Positions 1-8,875 are shown, counted from the first letter of the stretch. The stretch is 64,000 nucleotides of DNA from Pontibacter populi (GCF_019336435.1 NZ_JAHWXQ010000002.1:1054001-1118000), one strand, 5' to 3'. Made by a program: numbers and translations. Notes: a model not told the origin generated them from the letters alone.

Positions 1-248
1 TCGGCTACTACAAGCGCAAACTGCGTAAACAAGTCCATTTTGCGGGCTTCCTTACGATCAAAGTATTTTTCAGGATCGTATCCCTTTATTTCACAGGCGA
101 ACTGTGTTTTAAACTTACTCGCGTCGAAGCGTGTGATAGGCGCAGCGCCACTCACGCCATTAGTAAGGCCATCCCAGTATTCTGCGACAGTACTACCAAG
201 TGGCGTGAGTGCGCCTAACCCAGTAACTACAACTCTCTTAAGCTCCAT
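1..248 (-). CDS. fabF: 3-oxoacyl-ACP synthase II, N-terminal part (cut by window edge)
   Basis: This is the first 82 codons of a beta-ketoacyl-ACP synthase II, the condensing enzyme that elongates acyl chains on acyl carrier protein. The start ATG is at 248 and the gene runs out of the window to the left. The visible N-terminus reads MELKRVVVTGLGALTPLGST, the standard thiolase-fold opening of FabF, followed by an ITRFD segment and DRKEARKMD, both typical of the family. The catalytic Cys-His-His lie outside the window. It lies 57 bp downstream of acpP on the same strand, so the two are very likely one transcript, as is usual in Bacteroidota. Confidence 0.95.
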   Translation of the reverse strand, partial: MELKRVVVTGLGALTPLGSTVAEYWDGLTNGVSGAAPITRFDASKFKTQFACEIKGYDPEKYFDRKEARKMDLFTQFALVVA

Positions 249-305
249 AAGCTGTTACCAGAGGATAGATAGTATAAAAAATTCTTATAATAAAAACAGA
301 AGGTA

Positions 306-542
306 TTATTTAGCGTGCTCTTCCAGGTAGCTTACAGCCTGACCTACAGTGGCAATGTTCTCTGCCTGATCATCTGGAATAGATACGTTGAACTCTTTCT
401 CGAATTCCATGATAAGTTCTACTGTATCCAATGAGTCTGCGCCAAGGTCATTTGTGAAGCTAGCCTCAGGAGTAACCTCTGACTCTTCCACGCCAAGCTT
501 ATCGATAATGATAGCTTTTACTTTTTCTGCGATTTCTGACAT
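306..542 (-). CDS. acpP: Acyl carrier protein
   Basis: This 78-residue acidic protein carries the growing acyl chain in fatty-acid synthesis. The phosphopantetheine attachment motif GADSLD is present with the modified serine at residue 37, and length and charge are those of a housekeeping ACP. It is followed on the same strand by fabF. A TTTG/TAnnTTTG-like promoter lies 30-60 bp upstream. No CTATAG motif is present inside the gene, in line with the other highly expressed genes here. Confidence 0.98.
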   Translation of the reverse strand: MSEIAEKVKAIIIDKLGVEESEVTPEASFTNDLGADSLDTVELIMEFEKEFNVSIPDDQAENIATVGQAVSYLEEHAK

Positions 543-570
543 TTTTCTTATAGTTTATTAAAACACTGTG

Positions 571-602
571 CAAAGAAATATAAATAGACAGACAATGTCA
601 AA
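571..602 (-). promoter_or_regulatory. Candidate Bacteroidota-type promoter for acpP-fabF
   Basis: Read on the minus strand, TTTG (602-599) is followed after 20 bases by TTTCTTTG (578-571), close to the known Bacteroidota consensus TTTG-N19-TAnnTTTG. The first base pair of the -7 box is TT rather than TA. It lies about 30 bp before the acpP start, which fits the usual short leader. Confidence 0.4.
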
Positions 603-695
603 AAAAATTACTCTATTCGTGTTATTTCAAAAGATTTGACGTCTGACTGCCGATTTACAAAGTTCATTCTTAAATTGAGGCGCCAAAGTAATTAC

Positions 696-1124
696 ATGAA
701 AACTTTTTACCTCGATAATGAATACGAATACGATTTTGACCTCTATGGGTTAGTTTCGTCGGGGAAAGACTATACCATGGCATGGTGGCTGAACAAACTT
801 TTTGAGATGCGCCTGACCAGGCAAAAAGATTTATGTTTTACTTTACCGGGTCGCGAACAACTTCTGATCTCTAACTATGAATTCGTTACTGAGCATAGTG
901 TTATCCGGTTGTTGCGCAATAAAGCCTTAGGCACAAGCACGCTGCGCAAGCCATACCTCCTGCCAGATATAAAGGAATATGATTATGTGCTGCAAATAAC
1001 GGGGTCGATGCCGAAACGATACGCACAAAGCCTGTTAAACACACTATTACTGATACCGTTGGTAGAGTATGTAAAACAATTCGACCCGGTATCACTTAAG
1101 TTTAAAGAGAATCTGATTTTTTAA
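696..1124 (+). CDS. IPExxxVDY family protein
   Basis: This 142-residue protein matches a small Bacteroidota family of unknown function named for its C-terminal IPExxxVDY-type motif; here the tail reads LLIPLVEYVKQFDP and ends in the typical LIF. The ATG at 696 is preferred over an in-frame TTG at 636 because the conserved KTFYLDNEYEYDFDL segment begins there. It is divergent from acpP and ends 2 bp before pyk, so it is probably co-transcribed with pyruvate kinase; a link between this family and pyk is common in the phylum as far as I recall. No enzymatic residues are evident. Confidence 0.75.
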   Translation: MKTFYLDNEYEYDFDLYGLVSSGKDYTMAWWLNKLFEMRLTRQKDLCFTLPGREQLLISNYEFVTEHSVIRLLRNKALGTSTLRKPYLLPDIKEYDYVLQITGSMPKRYAQSLLNTLLLIPLVEYVKQFDPVSLKFKENLIF

Positions 1125-1126
1125 AT

Positions 1127-2554
1127 ATGAATATTACGTTTAACAAAACTAAAGTACTTGCTACCGTTGGTCCTGCTTCCAACACGTTTGAGCGCTTATT
1201 GGCGCTGGTGCAAGAAGGTGTAGATGCTTTCAGGCTGAACTTTTCACATGGAGAGCATTCAGAACATTTAGAAGTTATCAAACATGTGCGTGAGATCAAC
1301 CGCCAGTTTAATACAACCGTCTGCCTGGTACAGGACCTTCAGGGACCTAAGATCAGAATCGGGGAAGTAGAGAACGGTGGTGTTGAGATAAAGCAGGGAC
1401 AGGAGGTTATTCTGCGTTGCGACGGTTCCGTAAGCACAACAGACCACCTGGCCACCAACTATACCCAGCTGGCTAAAGACGTTAAAGCAGGCGATGCCAT
1501 CTTATTAGACGATGGTAAGCTGGAGCTGAAAGTATTACATACCGATGGCAACCTGGAAGTACGTTGCGAAGTAATTTATGGCGGCGTGGTTAAACCCCGT
1601 AAAGGCATTAACCTGCCTGATACCAGCGTATCTGCCCCTTCCCTTACCGAAAAAGATTTACGCGACCTGCATTTTGGTCTTGATAATGATATTGAATGGG
1701 TAGCCCTTTCTTTTGTGAGATCTGTAAAAGATATACACGAGATAAAGCGTATTATTGAAGAGCGTGGCAAAGACACCCGCGTTATTGCCAAAATAGAAAA
1801 GCCGGAAGCCATCAAAAACATTGATGAGATAATTGAGGCAACTGACGCCATCATGGTAGCCCGTGGCGACCTTGGGGTTGAAGTTGGCATGGAGCAGGTT
1901 CCTATGATCCAGAAGATGGTAGTAGAGAAAAGTAACCGTGCTGCCAGACCAGTTATTATTGCTACGCAGATGATGGAAAGCATGATCGTGAATCCGCGCC
2001 CTACACGTGCCGAGACCAACGATATTGCCAACGCCGTGATAGACGGAGCCGACTGCCTGATGTTAAGTGCCGAGACTGCTGTAGGTGCTTACCCTATTGA
2101 GACTATCCGAAGCATGGCCCTTACTATCCGGACTGTAGAAACGCACGCCGATATCTTTAACAAGAACTATGTGCTTAACCCGCACTCTCCGCACTTCTGC
2201 AACGATAGCCTGGTAGCCAATGCCTGTAACCTTGCCCGCGACACAAATGCACGTGCTATTATAGGTATGACCAAATCAGGGTACACAGCTTTCCAGTTGG
2301 CGAAGTACAGACCTAAGTCAGATATCTTTATTTTCACGGAGAACCACAGACTGCTAAATACCTTAAATCTTGTTTGGGGTGTTAGGGGCTTCTACTACGA
2401 CAAGTTTGAGTCTACGGATGCCACGATAGCTGATATCAAAGAAACGCTCTTAGAGACCGGTCATATTGAGAAAGGCGATGTGTTTATTAATACAGCCAGT
2501 ATGCCGATTAACGAACAGAAGCGAACCAACATGATTAAGCTGAGCATAGCATAA
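1127..2554 (+). CDS. pyk: Pyruvate kinase
   Basis: This 475-residue enzyme converts phosphoenolpyruvate and ADP to pyruvate and ATP, the last step of glycolysis. The N-terminal KTKVLATVGPAS strand, the LNFSHG loop, the catalytic-lysine segment AKIEKPEAI, the metal-binding VARGDLGVEV motif and the ATQMMESM segment are all present in order, with a B domain between. The C-terminal domain holds the MTKSGYTA phosphate-binding loop typical of allosteric enzymes. It follows the IPExxxVDY gene with a 2-bp gap and ends at a strong hairpin terminator. No CTATAG motif occurs in it. Confidence 0.97.
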   Translation: MNITFNKTKVLATVGPASNTFERLLALVQEGVDAFRLNFSHGEHSEHLEVIKHVREINRQFNTTVCLVQDLQGPKIRIGEVENGGVEIKQGQEVILRCDGSVSTTDHLATNYTQLAKDVKAGDAILLDDGKLELKVLHTDGNLEVRCEVIYGGVVKPRKGINLPDTSVSAPSLTEKDLRDLHFGLDNDIEWVALSFVRSVKDIHEIKRIIEERGKDTRVIAKIEKPEAIKNIDEIIEATDAIMVARGDLGVEVGMEQVPMIQKMVVEKSNRAARPVIIATQMMESMIVNPRPTRAETNDIANAVIDGADCLMLSAETAVGAYPIETIRSMALTIRTVETHADIFNKNYVLNPHSPHFCNDSLVANACNLARDTNARAIIGMTKSGYTAFQLAKYRPKSDIFIFTENHRLLNTLNLVWGVRGFYYDKFESTDATIADIKETLLETGHIEKGDVFINTASMPINEQKRTNMIKLSIA

Positions 2555-2567
2555 GGTCAGCAACTAT

Positions 2568-2605
2568 AAAAAAGCGCCGGCAATTGATTTTGCCGGCGCT
2601 TTTTT
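2568..2605 (+). terminator. Rho-independent terminator of pyk
   Basis: AAAAGCGCCGGCAA (ending at 2583) pairs with TTGCCGGCGCTTTTTT (2590-2605) around a 6-base loop. The A-run on the left makes it potentially bidirectional. Confidence 0.85.
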
Positions 2606-2783
2606 ATACCTTCTAATTTCACGGTAGTTAAGTGAGTTGGTAGTTTCTAACTGATCCGCAACTACACAACCATAGCCTGACTACAAACTATAGTTGTAAA
2701 TCAGGTAACTATAGATTTAACCTTATGGCTTCCTGATGCTATAGTTTACCGATCTACTTATTGATTATAGTTTATTACAAACA

Positions 2784-2813
2784 CAAAAAGCCTTGCGCGC
2801 ATGCACAAGGCTT
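2784..2813 (-). terminator. Terminator of rpsT
   Basis: AAAAAGCCTTG pairs with CAAGGCTT around a GC-rich loop. On the minus strand the stem is followed by a T-run, placing it 25 bp after the rpsT stop. The stretch 2620-2825 between the two terminators has four CTATAG cores and one full AACTATAGTT (2686). Confidence 0.8.
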
Positions 2814-2837
2814 CTGATACTATAGTTCCGACAAAAA

Positions 2838-3095
2838 TTAAGCTGCCAGTGTGTTCACAAACTTAGCCAGTTTAGACTTGTTGTGAGCTGCTTTGTTTTT
2901 GTGGATGATGTTTTTCTTAGCCAGACGGTCAATCATTGAAGAAACTGTTTTGTACAGCTCTTGCGCTTCGGCATGCTCAGTCGTGTTTTTCAATTTCTTG
3001 ATAAAAGTACGAGTAGTTTTCGCCTGATATCTGTTACGAAGACGTTTAGCGTTATTCGCTCTGATTCTCTTTAATGCCGACTTATGGTTAGCCAT
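2838..3095 (-). CDS. rpsT: 30S ribosomal protein S20
   Basis: This 85-residue, strongly basic protein binds 16S rRNA in the small subunit. The N-terminus MANHKSALKRIRANNAKRLR and the later KNIIHKNKAAHNKSKLAK segment are diagnostic of S20. It is a single-gene unit with its own promoter region and terminator. Confidence 0.98.
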   Translation of the reverse strand: MANHKSALKRIRANNAKRLRNRYQAKTTRTFIKKLKNTTEHAEAQELYKTVSSMIDRLAKKNIIHKNKAAHNKSKLAKFVNTLAA

Positions 3096-3144
3096 GTTAT
3101 TTTATACTGTTAAATATATTGTTCCGTATCTTGTAATGAGTTTG

Positions 3145-3176
3145 CAAAGGTAAAAGCTTTGCCGGTAATTTCCAAA
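3145..3176 (-). promoter_or_regulatory. Candidate promoter for rpsT
   Basis: On the minus strand TTTG (3176-3173) precedes TACCTTTG (3152-3145) by 20 bases, a near-perfect Bacteroidota promoter 50 bp before the rpsT start. A second TACCTTTG stands at 3233-3226 without an obvious -33 box. Both -7 boxes are part of a repeated TTTGCAAAGGTAA word. Confidence 0.6.
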
Positions 3177-3313
3177 AATAGCTCCTGATAAAATATTTTA
3201 CAGGGCCTCTTTCTTCAAATCTTTGCAAAGGTAATGTTTCTGATGCTAATCCTGCAATATTATCTTCGCTTATATTCTGTAATATCCATAAAAACCATCA
3301 GGTAGTTTAAAAC

Positions 3314-3349
3314 AAAAGCCGCTGCAACCATAGGCTGCAGCGGCTTTTT
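3314..3349 (-). terminator. Terminator of the 3370-3822 lipoprotein gene
   Basis: AAAAGCCGCTGCA pairs perfectly with TGCAGCGGCTTTT around an 8-10 base loop; on the minus strand it ends in a T-run 20 bp after the stop codon. Confidence 0.85.
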
Positions 3350-3369
3350 GCTTCTATAACTAATTACAA

Positions 3370-3822
3370 TTAGTTTTTATCACGCTTTACATTAACATCT
3401 ACATCAATGTCGTCTATCTTACCTAAACGCTTCTGAACTTTATTTTCAAACTCGTTCCAGTCGGCTTTGGTTTCTTCCCACTCACGGCGGGTTTCATCAT
3501 TCCATGTAGACGATTCTGCTTCAAATTCAGCTTCTTTACGGTTATATTCCGAACGCATTTCACGATACTCGTCTGCTGTTACAGTTTCAGCTTTTCCGGT
3601 ATTGGTTTTTACCCAACCTGAGAACTCGTCATATTCCTGATTCGCCTCAGCACCGGCATCGTTCAGCTCAGCATTTGCTTCAGCGTTCTCTTCGCTAAGT
3701 TCTGTTTGTGCCTCATCCACCTCAGCATTTGTTTCATTCTGGGTGTCCGGGCTACAGGCAAATGTGAATAAACCAATAGCTAATGCAAATCCTATAGTTC
3801 TGAATTTCGATACAATTTTCAT
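3370..3822 (-). CDS. Acidic coiled-coil lipoprotein of unknown function
   Basis: I do not recognise this 150-residue protein. Its N-terminus has a basic start, a hydrophobic stretch and a lipobox-like TFAC, so it is probably lipidated at Cys23 and held in the periplasm or outer membrane. The rest is rich in Glu, Asn and Ala (residues 25-70), with a heptad-like pattern and a second charged helix around 85-135 rich in Trp and Glu. There are no cysteines beyond Cys23. It is a monocistronic gene with its own terminator. It could be a small stress or envelope-spacing lipoprotein; no function is assigned. Confidence 0.7.
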   Translation of the reverse strand: MKIVSKFRTIGFALAIGLFTFACSPDTQNETNAEVDEAQTELSEENAEANAELNDAGAEANQEYDEFSGWVKTNTGKAETVTADEYREMRSEYNRKEAEFEAESSTWNDETRREWEETKADWNEFENKVQKRLGKIDDIDVDVNVKRDKN

Positions 3823-4284
3823 AGTCGTGTTTTTTGATTATGAGGTGTTGTACGTAATAAAACAGATATTGATATATAATAGAAGAGATTTGTAACGAAA
3901 ACGCTGTCTCAGATCGTTTTTGTACTTATCCGTTCTGATACATTTCACACAGTTCTCCTGGCCAAAACCATTATTGAATAACGGCCTCCTACCCATCAGC
4001 GTTCAGGAACTGGAATCATATGCTTGCCGCATTTGCAGCAGGCTACTTGCTTCTAACTATGGCTCTACTTTCAACTGCTACTGGGTATCACTTTAATGCA
4101 TCATCTCTTCAATTTTTATAAACTTCAGAGCCTTATTTGTTGTTCTATATAACACCACACATACATTGTCTGCAGCGCTTCATCAAACTATAAAAAAGAT
4201 CTAAATTTGCGATGTGATGCAAGCATAACAATCCGCCAGAACTCGTATACTATATTATAGTGTACTTCCCTTAATTTTACCGCT
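3823..4284. other. 462-bp gap between divergent genes
   Basis: No coding sequence or RNA is recognisable. A TAAATTTG (4202-4209) fits the -7 box for the plus-strand hydrolase 75 bp downstream, without a clear -33 box. The rest is AT-rich sequence with no repeat from the families seen elsewhere in the window. Confidence 0.4.
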
Positions 4285-5250
4285 ATGCCTATTTTATCTT
4301 CTACCTACAAAGCACCTTTCTACCTTTTTAACGGGCACCTGCAAACCATAATCCCTAGTTTGTTCAGGCAAGTAGAAGGCATCACGTACACGCGTGAACG
4401 CATTGCTACGCCTGACCTTGATTTTATTGATGTAGACTGGTCGCAGGTTGGTTCTGATAGCTTGGTTGTGCTGTCGCATGGGCTGGAAGGAGACAGCAGC
4501 AGACCTTATATACTGGGGATGGTGCGGGTATTTAACGAACGTGGCCTAGACGCACTTGCCTGGAACTACCGTAGTTGCAGTGGCGAGCCCAACAAACTGC
4601 TTCGCTCCTACCACCTTGGCGCATCCGACGACCTGCAGTTTGTGATAGAACATGCTCTTAATTCTGGCAACTATAACACCATACACCTGATCGGTTTTAG
4701 TGCCGGAGGTAACATTACATTGAAGTACCTGGGAGAAGACCCCGCCCAGGTTCCGGCTGAAGTTAAGCGCGCTGTGGTATTTTCTGTTCCTGTAGATTTA
4801 AAGGCTTCTGCCCAAACAATTTCAAAGGTTTACACGCAGCGGTTTCTGAAAACCTTAGGAGCAAAGCTGGAGCAGAAACGCCAACTATTCCCCGACGAGG
4901 TCGACTTAACCGATTATAGTATTTTCTGGTCTTTTCCGGAGTTCGACAACCGGTATACTGCGCCGCTGCATGGCTTTAAAAATGCCGATGATTATTATGC
5001 CCGCGTAAGCTCCAAGCAATTTTTAAAAAACATAAAACAGCCTACCTTGCTGGTAAATGCCAAGAACGATCCGTTTTTGAGTGCAGACTGTTACCCATTT
5101 GAAGAGGCGAAAGCCAACCCTTACTTTTATTTTGAAGTACCCGAAACCGGAGGACACGTAGGCTTCGCCAAAGATTTCAGAAAAGACATTTATTATTCTG
5201 AAGCGAGAGCTGTGAAGTTTTTATTAGATGATGCAAGATGCTGTTTATAG
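4285..5250 (+). CDS. YheT-type alpha/beta hydrolase
   Basis: This 321-residue protein belongs to the YheT/COG0429 group of alpha/beta-fold hydrolases, probably esterases of unknown substrate. The opening PFYLFNGHLQTIIPSLFR is the family signature; the oxyanion segment SHGLEGD follows near residues 64-70, the nucleophile elbow is GFSAGG with Ser139, and the likely Asp and His are in NAKNDPF (about 264) and GGHVGF (about 292). There is no signal peptide, so it acts in the cytoplasm. The stop codon TAG is part of a TTATAGT word. It stands alone between two long gaps. Confidence 0.88.
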   Translation: MPILSSTYKAPFYLFNGHLQTIIPSLFRQVEGITYTRERIATPDLDFIDVDWSQVGSDSLVVLSHGLEGDSSRPYILGMVRVFNERGLDALAWNYRSCSGEPNKLLRSYHLGASDDLQFVIEHALNSGNYNTIHLIGFSAGGNITLKYLGEDPAQVPAEVKRAVVFSVPVDLKASAQTISKVYTQRFLKTLGAKLEQKRQLFPDEVDLTDYSIFWSFPEFDNRYTAPLHGFKNADDYYARVSSKQFLKNIKQPTLLVNAKNDPFLSADCYPFEEAKANPYFYFEVPETGGHVGFAKDFRKDIYYSEARAVKFLLDDARCCL

Positions 5251-6044
5251 TATAACAGCCTTAGTGTTTTTCACTTAAGTTGAAAGTTCTCATTCTTTTC
5301 AGAACGTCTCTTCTGTCATTTCTGCGGCAGGAGGAATCTGAGAGCTATCGTTCCCCTCTTGTCATCCCAATTTTTATCCGGAAATCTTAATAGCCCTATA
5401 GTTAGCGATCATACCAACTTGAAAAAGATGCAAAGTATTGCGTCTCTACATATACTGTGCGGCTCTGCAGGCACAGGTAAATCCGTCACGCTCATTGACG
5501 GCAACTATAGAACTATAGTTTAGAAATTGGTAAAGACAGAATTGTCCCCTTGAGGGGACTATAGGGGTGTTAATAAGCTAACTATAGAACTGTAACCTAA
5601 ACTATAACTATAGCAGAAATTCCCCTCTCGGGAGGGGCAGGGGTGGGTTGAAACCGTAACTATAGAATAATACCTCTAATTATAGCTAAGGCCTTATTTC
5701 TACCAAGATCCTTTCAGGATGACAGAGGGAGAAGTAGCCAACAGAGCTCCCGCCTTAGACTACTGAGAAGCGATTTTGAAGGTAACGAGCGTAGCTCTGA
5801 GGGGTTAGGGCGGTTGGACTACGGCAACTATAGAACATTAACTCCAACTATAGCATAAGCCCCAATCCTGAAAATCCTTTAATCCTGTAAATCCTGATTC
5901 AGACAAACCATGTCCCTCTCGGGCCAGTTGAGTTACAAACTCAACACCATAGTAAGACACGGGTTACAAACCCGCGCCAGCGGAAATGGGTAAATTACGC
6001 CAACTATAGAATTATAATTTAAGCTACACCAAAGGCAGTAAAAT
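5251..6044. repeat. Repeat nest: mosaic of small dispersed repeats
   Basis: No gene is visible in 794 bp. The stretch instead holds about ten CTATAG cores (one exact AACTATAGTT at 5511), a decayed AGAGACGCAA/TTGCGTCTCT palindrome (5425-5450), G-rich fragments such as CCTTGAGGGG (about 5552) and CTCTCGGGAGGGG (about 5625), an AATCCTG...CAGACAA element (5864-5906), and two hairpins with a constant TTACAAA centre (5927-5945, 5960-5974). Several of these recur elsewhere in the window. A role as terminator or 3' processing zone for the flanking convergent genes is possible but unproven. Confidence 0.7.
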
Positions 6045-6683
6045 CTACTTCAACGGTACATACACCACCTTCTTCGTTTCGAAGAACTCTTCTGTAAAGT
6101 AATCGCTGAGGTTAAATTGCTTGGTTATTAAACCCGATTCTGCAATCTCTTCTTCCAGGTCGCCGCCTTTTAAATAGTACAGGCCTTCAATAGGCGAGCC
6201 GGTTTTCTTAAAACTGTTCATGACCCATGGCCAGAAATTAGCTAAACGGGTAACGGCACGGCTAACTACAAAATCAAACTTGGCGTGTACCTGCTCGGCT
6301 CTTACATGCTCGGCAGTAATATTCTGCAAATGCAGCTCACGGGCAATTTCCTGCACCACGTGTATCTTTTTGCCTATCGAATCAACCAAGTGGAATTTCA
6401 CATCCGGGAACATAATAGCTAGTGGCAAGCCCGGCAAACCACCTCCTGTACCTACATCCAGCACCGTCGTTTGCGCCGGAAACTGAACCACTTTGGCTAT
6501 ACCCAGTGAATGCAGAATATGGTGCACCCCGATCTGGTCCATGTCTTTGCGCGAGATCACATTTATCTTCTGGTTCCACTCCTCATATAGTTCGCCCATG
6601 CGCTCATACTTCTGTAGCTGGTCTTCAGTAAGCTCTGGAAAGTAACCGGATAGTAAGGTGCGGATAGCAGTAGAATGAGGCAT
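6045..6683 (-). CDS. rsmG: 16S rRNA (guanine527-N7)-methyltransferase
   Basis: RsmG methylates G527 of 16S rRNA with S-adenosylmethionine. The 212-residue protein shows the GidB pattern: an N-terminal YEEWNQKINVISRKD segment (residues 33-47), the SAM-binding LDVGTGGGLPGLPLAI (about 75-90), VDSIGKK (acidic ribose-binding residue plus the family lysines) and VSRAV. Length is normal. It is preceded on the same strand by a small membrane protein gene, with an AGTTAGAAAGTT-type AT-rich repeat in the 38-bp spacer. Confidence 0.95.
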   Translation of the reverse strand: MPHSTAIRTLLSGYFPELTEDQLQKYERMGELYEEWNQKINVISRKDMDQIGVHHILHSLGIAKVVQFPAQTTVLDVGTGGGLPGLPLAIMFPDVKFHLVDSIGKKIHVVQEIARELHLQNITAEHVRAEQVHAKFDFVVSRAVTRLANFWPWVMNSFKKTGSPIEGLYYLKGGDLEEEIAESGLITKQFNLSDYFTEEFFETKKVVYVPLK

Positions 6684-6721
6684 ATGTATAGATAGAAAGT
6701 TAAAAGTTGAGAGTTTAAGAG

Positions 6722-6943
6722 TTAGTTGGTGGTATAGTAAAGCATAATAGCCACCAGCCCAACTATAACTACTACGGCCAGTGCCATAAATACATCGAAC
6801 AACAGCATAAGGCCGACGTTGCGGTACTGGCCCTCGTACTTTATAGTTAGTTCGTGCGCTATTTTTGCTTTGTTACGAAAACGCAATTGCAGGTAAAATT
6901 TACCTGTTTGCGAAAGTAAAGCATCTGTTAAGGAATGGCGCAT
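6722..6943 (-). CDS. Small single-pass membrane protein, unknown
   Basis: This 73-residue protein has a basic, amphipathic first half (residues 1-40) and one clear transmembrane segment, LMLLFDVFMALAVVVIVGLV, near residues 45-66, ending just inside the C-terminus. It is not a family I recognise. It is 38 bp upstream of rsmG on the same strand and may share its transcript. The coding case rests on the clean membrane segment and its position. Confidence 0.55.
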   Translation of the reverse strand: MRHSLTDALLSQTGKFYLQLRFRNKAKIAHELTIKYEGQYRNVGLMLLFDVFMALAVVVIVGLVAIMLYYTTN

Positions 6944-7047
6944 TGCTATAGTTCACTACCAATAATGTAAAGCTTCTGTACTCAGAAACCGGAGCCCGGA
7001 AGCGCTGCAAAAATATAAAATAAGTACGGTATCAGCACTAAAAGTAT

Positions 7048-7083
7048 AAAGCCCCTGCTGCACTAAGGCAACCGGGGCTTTTA
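7048..7083 (-). terminator. Terminator of the sigma factor transcript
   Basis: AAAGCCCC (7048-7055) pairs with GGGGCTTT (7074-7081). On the minus strand it lies about 90 bp beyond the stop of the sigma factor gene and is followed by T-rich sequence. Confidence 0.6.
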
Positions 7084-7116
7084 ACGTAATCAATATTTTA
7101 TAATTCAATGGTCTGA

Positions 7117-7172
7117 TGGCTGCATTGTTAATTGGTTAAAATCAACAATCAAACAATTCAACCATTTAACAA
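7117..7172. repeat. AACAATT-type AT-rich inverted repeat
   Basis: TTGTTAATTGGTT is mirrored by AACCATTTAACAATTAA across a spacer that itself reads ATCAACAATCAAACAATTC. The same vocabulary recurs at 27594-27636, 28353-28479 and 34905-34970. It abuts the stop codon of the sigma factor gene. Confidence 0.6.
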
Positions 7173-7781
7173 TTAAATAAGGTGTTTTTTGTTTTTCACC
7201 ATGTCATAGAGCAACTCGCGGGCGCGGTGCAGTTGCGCTTTTACGGTACCAAGCGGGGCGTTTAGCTCAGTGGCTATTTCTTCGTAGCTCAGCTCGTTAA
7301 AGTAACGCAGTGTTACCAGGCGCTGGTATTTCTCTGGCAACTTGGCCACCACGTACTGCATGATCTCAATCTTCTGATTTTTGATCGCTTCTTCCTGTGG
7401 GTTCAGGTTCTTGTCTTTAAAGTCTATGGTTATCTCGTCGCCGTTATCAATTTTAATGGCTGAGTCGATGCTCATGGTCTTGATCCTGTTCTTACGGATA
7501 AAGTCGATGCAGTTGTTTGTCGCGATGCGGAACAGCCAGGTACTGAAAGCATACTCCGGGTTAAACTTGTGCAGGTTTCTGAATGCCTTGGCAAAAGCCT
7601 CAATCGTCAGATCTTCGGCGTCGTCGGCGTTACGCACCATTTTGAGTACCACGTGGTACACCGGCTTTTTATAGATACTCATCAGCTCAGCATACGCTTT
7701 CTCGTCGTTGTCTTCAACGGCGGCCTGTATCAGCTTGAAATCGTGTTTAGCTTTCGCTGAGAATTGTTTATTTACTTCCAT
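7173..7781 (-). CDS. ECF-type RNA polymerase sigma factor
   Basis: This 202-residue protein has sigma region 2 (DAEDLTIEAFAKAFRNL then STWLFRIATNNCIDFIR, residues about 52-97) and region 4 (LPEKYQRLVTLRYFNELSYEEIA with the helix-turn-helix GTVKAQLHRARELL, about 147-192). The linker between them is longer than in minimal ECF factors and acidic. No anti-sigma gene is next to it. Its start overlaps the 3' end of the upstream glycosyltransferase gene by 10 bp, so the two are translationally close and probably one operon. It resembles widely conserved single-copy Bacteroidota SigW-like factors, but the regulon cannot be read here. Confidence 0.9.
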   Translation of the reverse strand: MEVNKQFSAKAKHDFKLIQAAVEDNDEKAYAELMSIYKKPVYHVVLKMVRNADDAEDLTIEAFAKAFRNLHKFNPEYAFSTWLFRIATNNCIDFIRKNRIKTMSIDSAIKIDNGDEITIDFKDKNLNPQEEAIKNQKIEIMQYVVAKLPEKYQRLVTLRYFNELSYEEIATELNAPLGTVKAQLHRARELLYDMVKNKKHLI

Positions 7782-8875
7782 CTGATTCGTTTATACAATA
7801 GTACAGATATACCAAGGAACAGGTAATTAAAAAAGTACACGATATCGAGTACCGGCAATAAAAACAAGGAGAGCTTGTCGTTTAGTCTGCGAGCTACTGA
7901 TGCATACGCGGAGAACATAACTATGTGCCGCAAACCGACTATAGCGGCTAATATAGCTAAATGACTATTTATGACAAGAAGAATGATAGCTAATACGTAA
8001 AAAAAGATGTTAGAGATTACGAATGCGCCAATTTTTCTTTTATCATTTGCTTTGTATTGCTTTCCTGCAGACAAATGCCTTCTTTTCTGAGTGGTCCATT
8101 CCCGAAACGTCTTTTTGGGAATACTACAGGTCTGAGCCTCTTTGTCTATAACAATATTTACTTTGCTATTGTTGACGGCATCTCTAACAAATAGGTCATC
8201 GTCGCCGCCAGTTGTTTTGATATGAGAGGCAAACCCTTTGTTCCTAAAGAAACACGTTTTTGTATAAGATAAGTTTCTACCTACCCCCATATACGCGTGT
8301 CCCTTGTTTGCCTGAGACAAATACTGGATTGCGGTCAGTAATGTTTCATATCTGATAAGATGATTCAAAAATCCTTTTAATTGTGCATACGGAGAGTAGC
8401 CAAGTACCAAATCAGCACCCGTTACATAGCCACTTTGCATCTTCTCTATCCATTTAGTACTATATGGACGGCAGTCAGCGTCTGTGAAAAGCATGTGCTC
8501 ATACTTAGCGGCCCTAATGCCTAAGGCAAGCGCATATTTTTTTGAATTAAGATATTCCGGGGTCTTTTTTACGGTTACTACCTTAAAATTCGGGAACTGC
8601 TTTTCCAGTTCGTACAGGTAAAATTCGGTATCATCATCGGATCGATCGTTTACCACCAGTATTTCAAATTCAGGGTACTCCTGATCGAGCAGCATAGGAA
8701 GTAACTCGAATAAGTTGTCCTGCTCGTTATGTGCGGCAACTATAACCGATACCGGAACATGCTGCGTTATGGCAGGGTCCTGGTGGCGGCTAAGCGGGAA
8801 AAAGTAAACGAAGGCAAAATATAACTGCACCAGCACACAAATGCTAAGCAGCGCTAAAAGTATAATTGGAATCAA
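7772..8875 (-). CDS. Membrane-bound family 2 glycosyltransferase
   Basis: This 367-residue protein has an N-terminal membrane anchor (residues 3-26), a GT-A domain with VIVAAHNEQDNL (44-55), VVNDRSDDDT (74-83) and the metal-binding TDAD (131-134), an acceptor GGDDD segment and a QKRRH motif equivalent to the QxxRW of processive enzymes, followed by two or three C-terminal membrane helices. It probably transfers a sugar from a nucleotide donor to a lipid or polysaccharide at the inner membrane. The substrate is unknown. It is followed with a 10-bp overlap by the ECF sigma gene. Confidence 0.87.
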   Translation of the reverse strand: MIPIILLALLSICVLVQLYFAFVYFFPLSRHQDPAITQHVPVSVIVAAHNEQDNLFELLPMLLDQEYPEFEILVVNDRSDDDTEFYLYELEKQFPNFKVVTVKKTPEYLNSKKYALALGIRAAKYEHMLFTDADCRPYSTKWIEKMQSGYVTGADLVLGYSPYAQLKGFLNHLIRYETLLTAIQYLSQANKGHAYMGVGRNLSYTKTCFFRNKGFASHIKTTGGDDDLFVRDAVNNSKVNIVIDKEAQTCSIPKKTFREWTTQKRRHLSAGKQYKANDKRKIGAFVISNIFFYVLAIILLVINSHLAILAAIVGLRHIVMFSAYASVARRLNDKLSLFLLPVLDIVYFFNYLFLGISVLLYKRIRWK

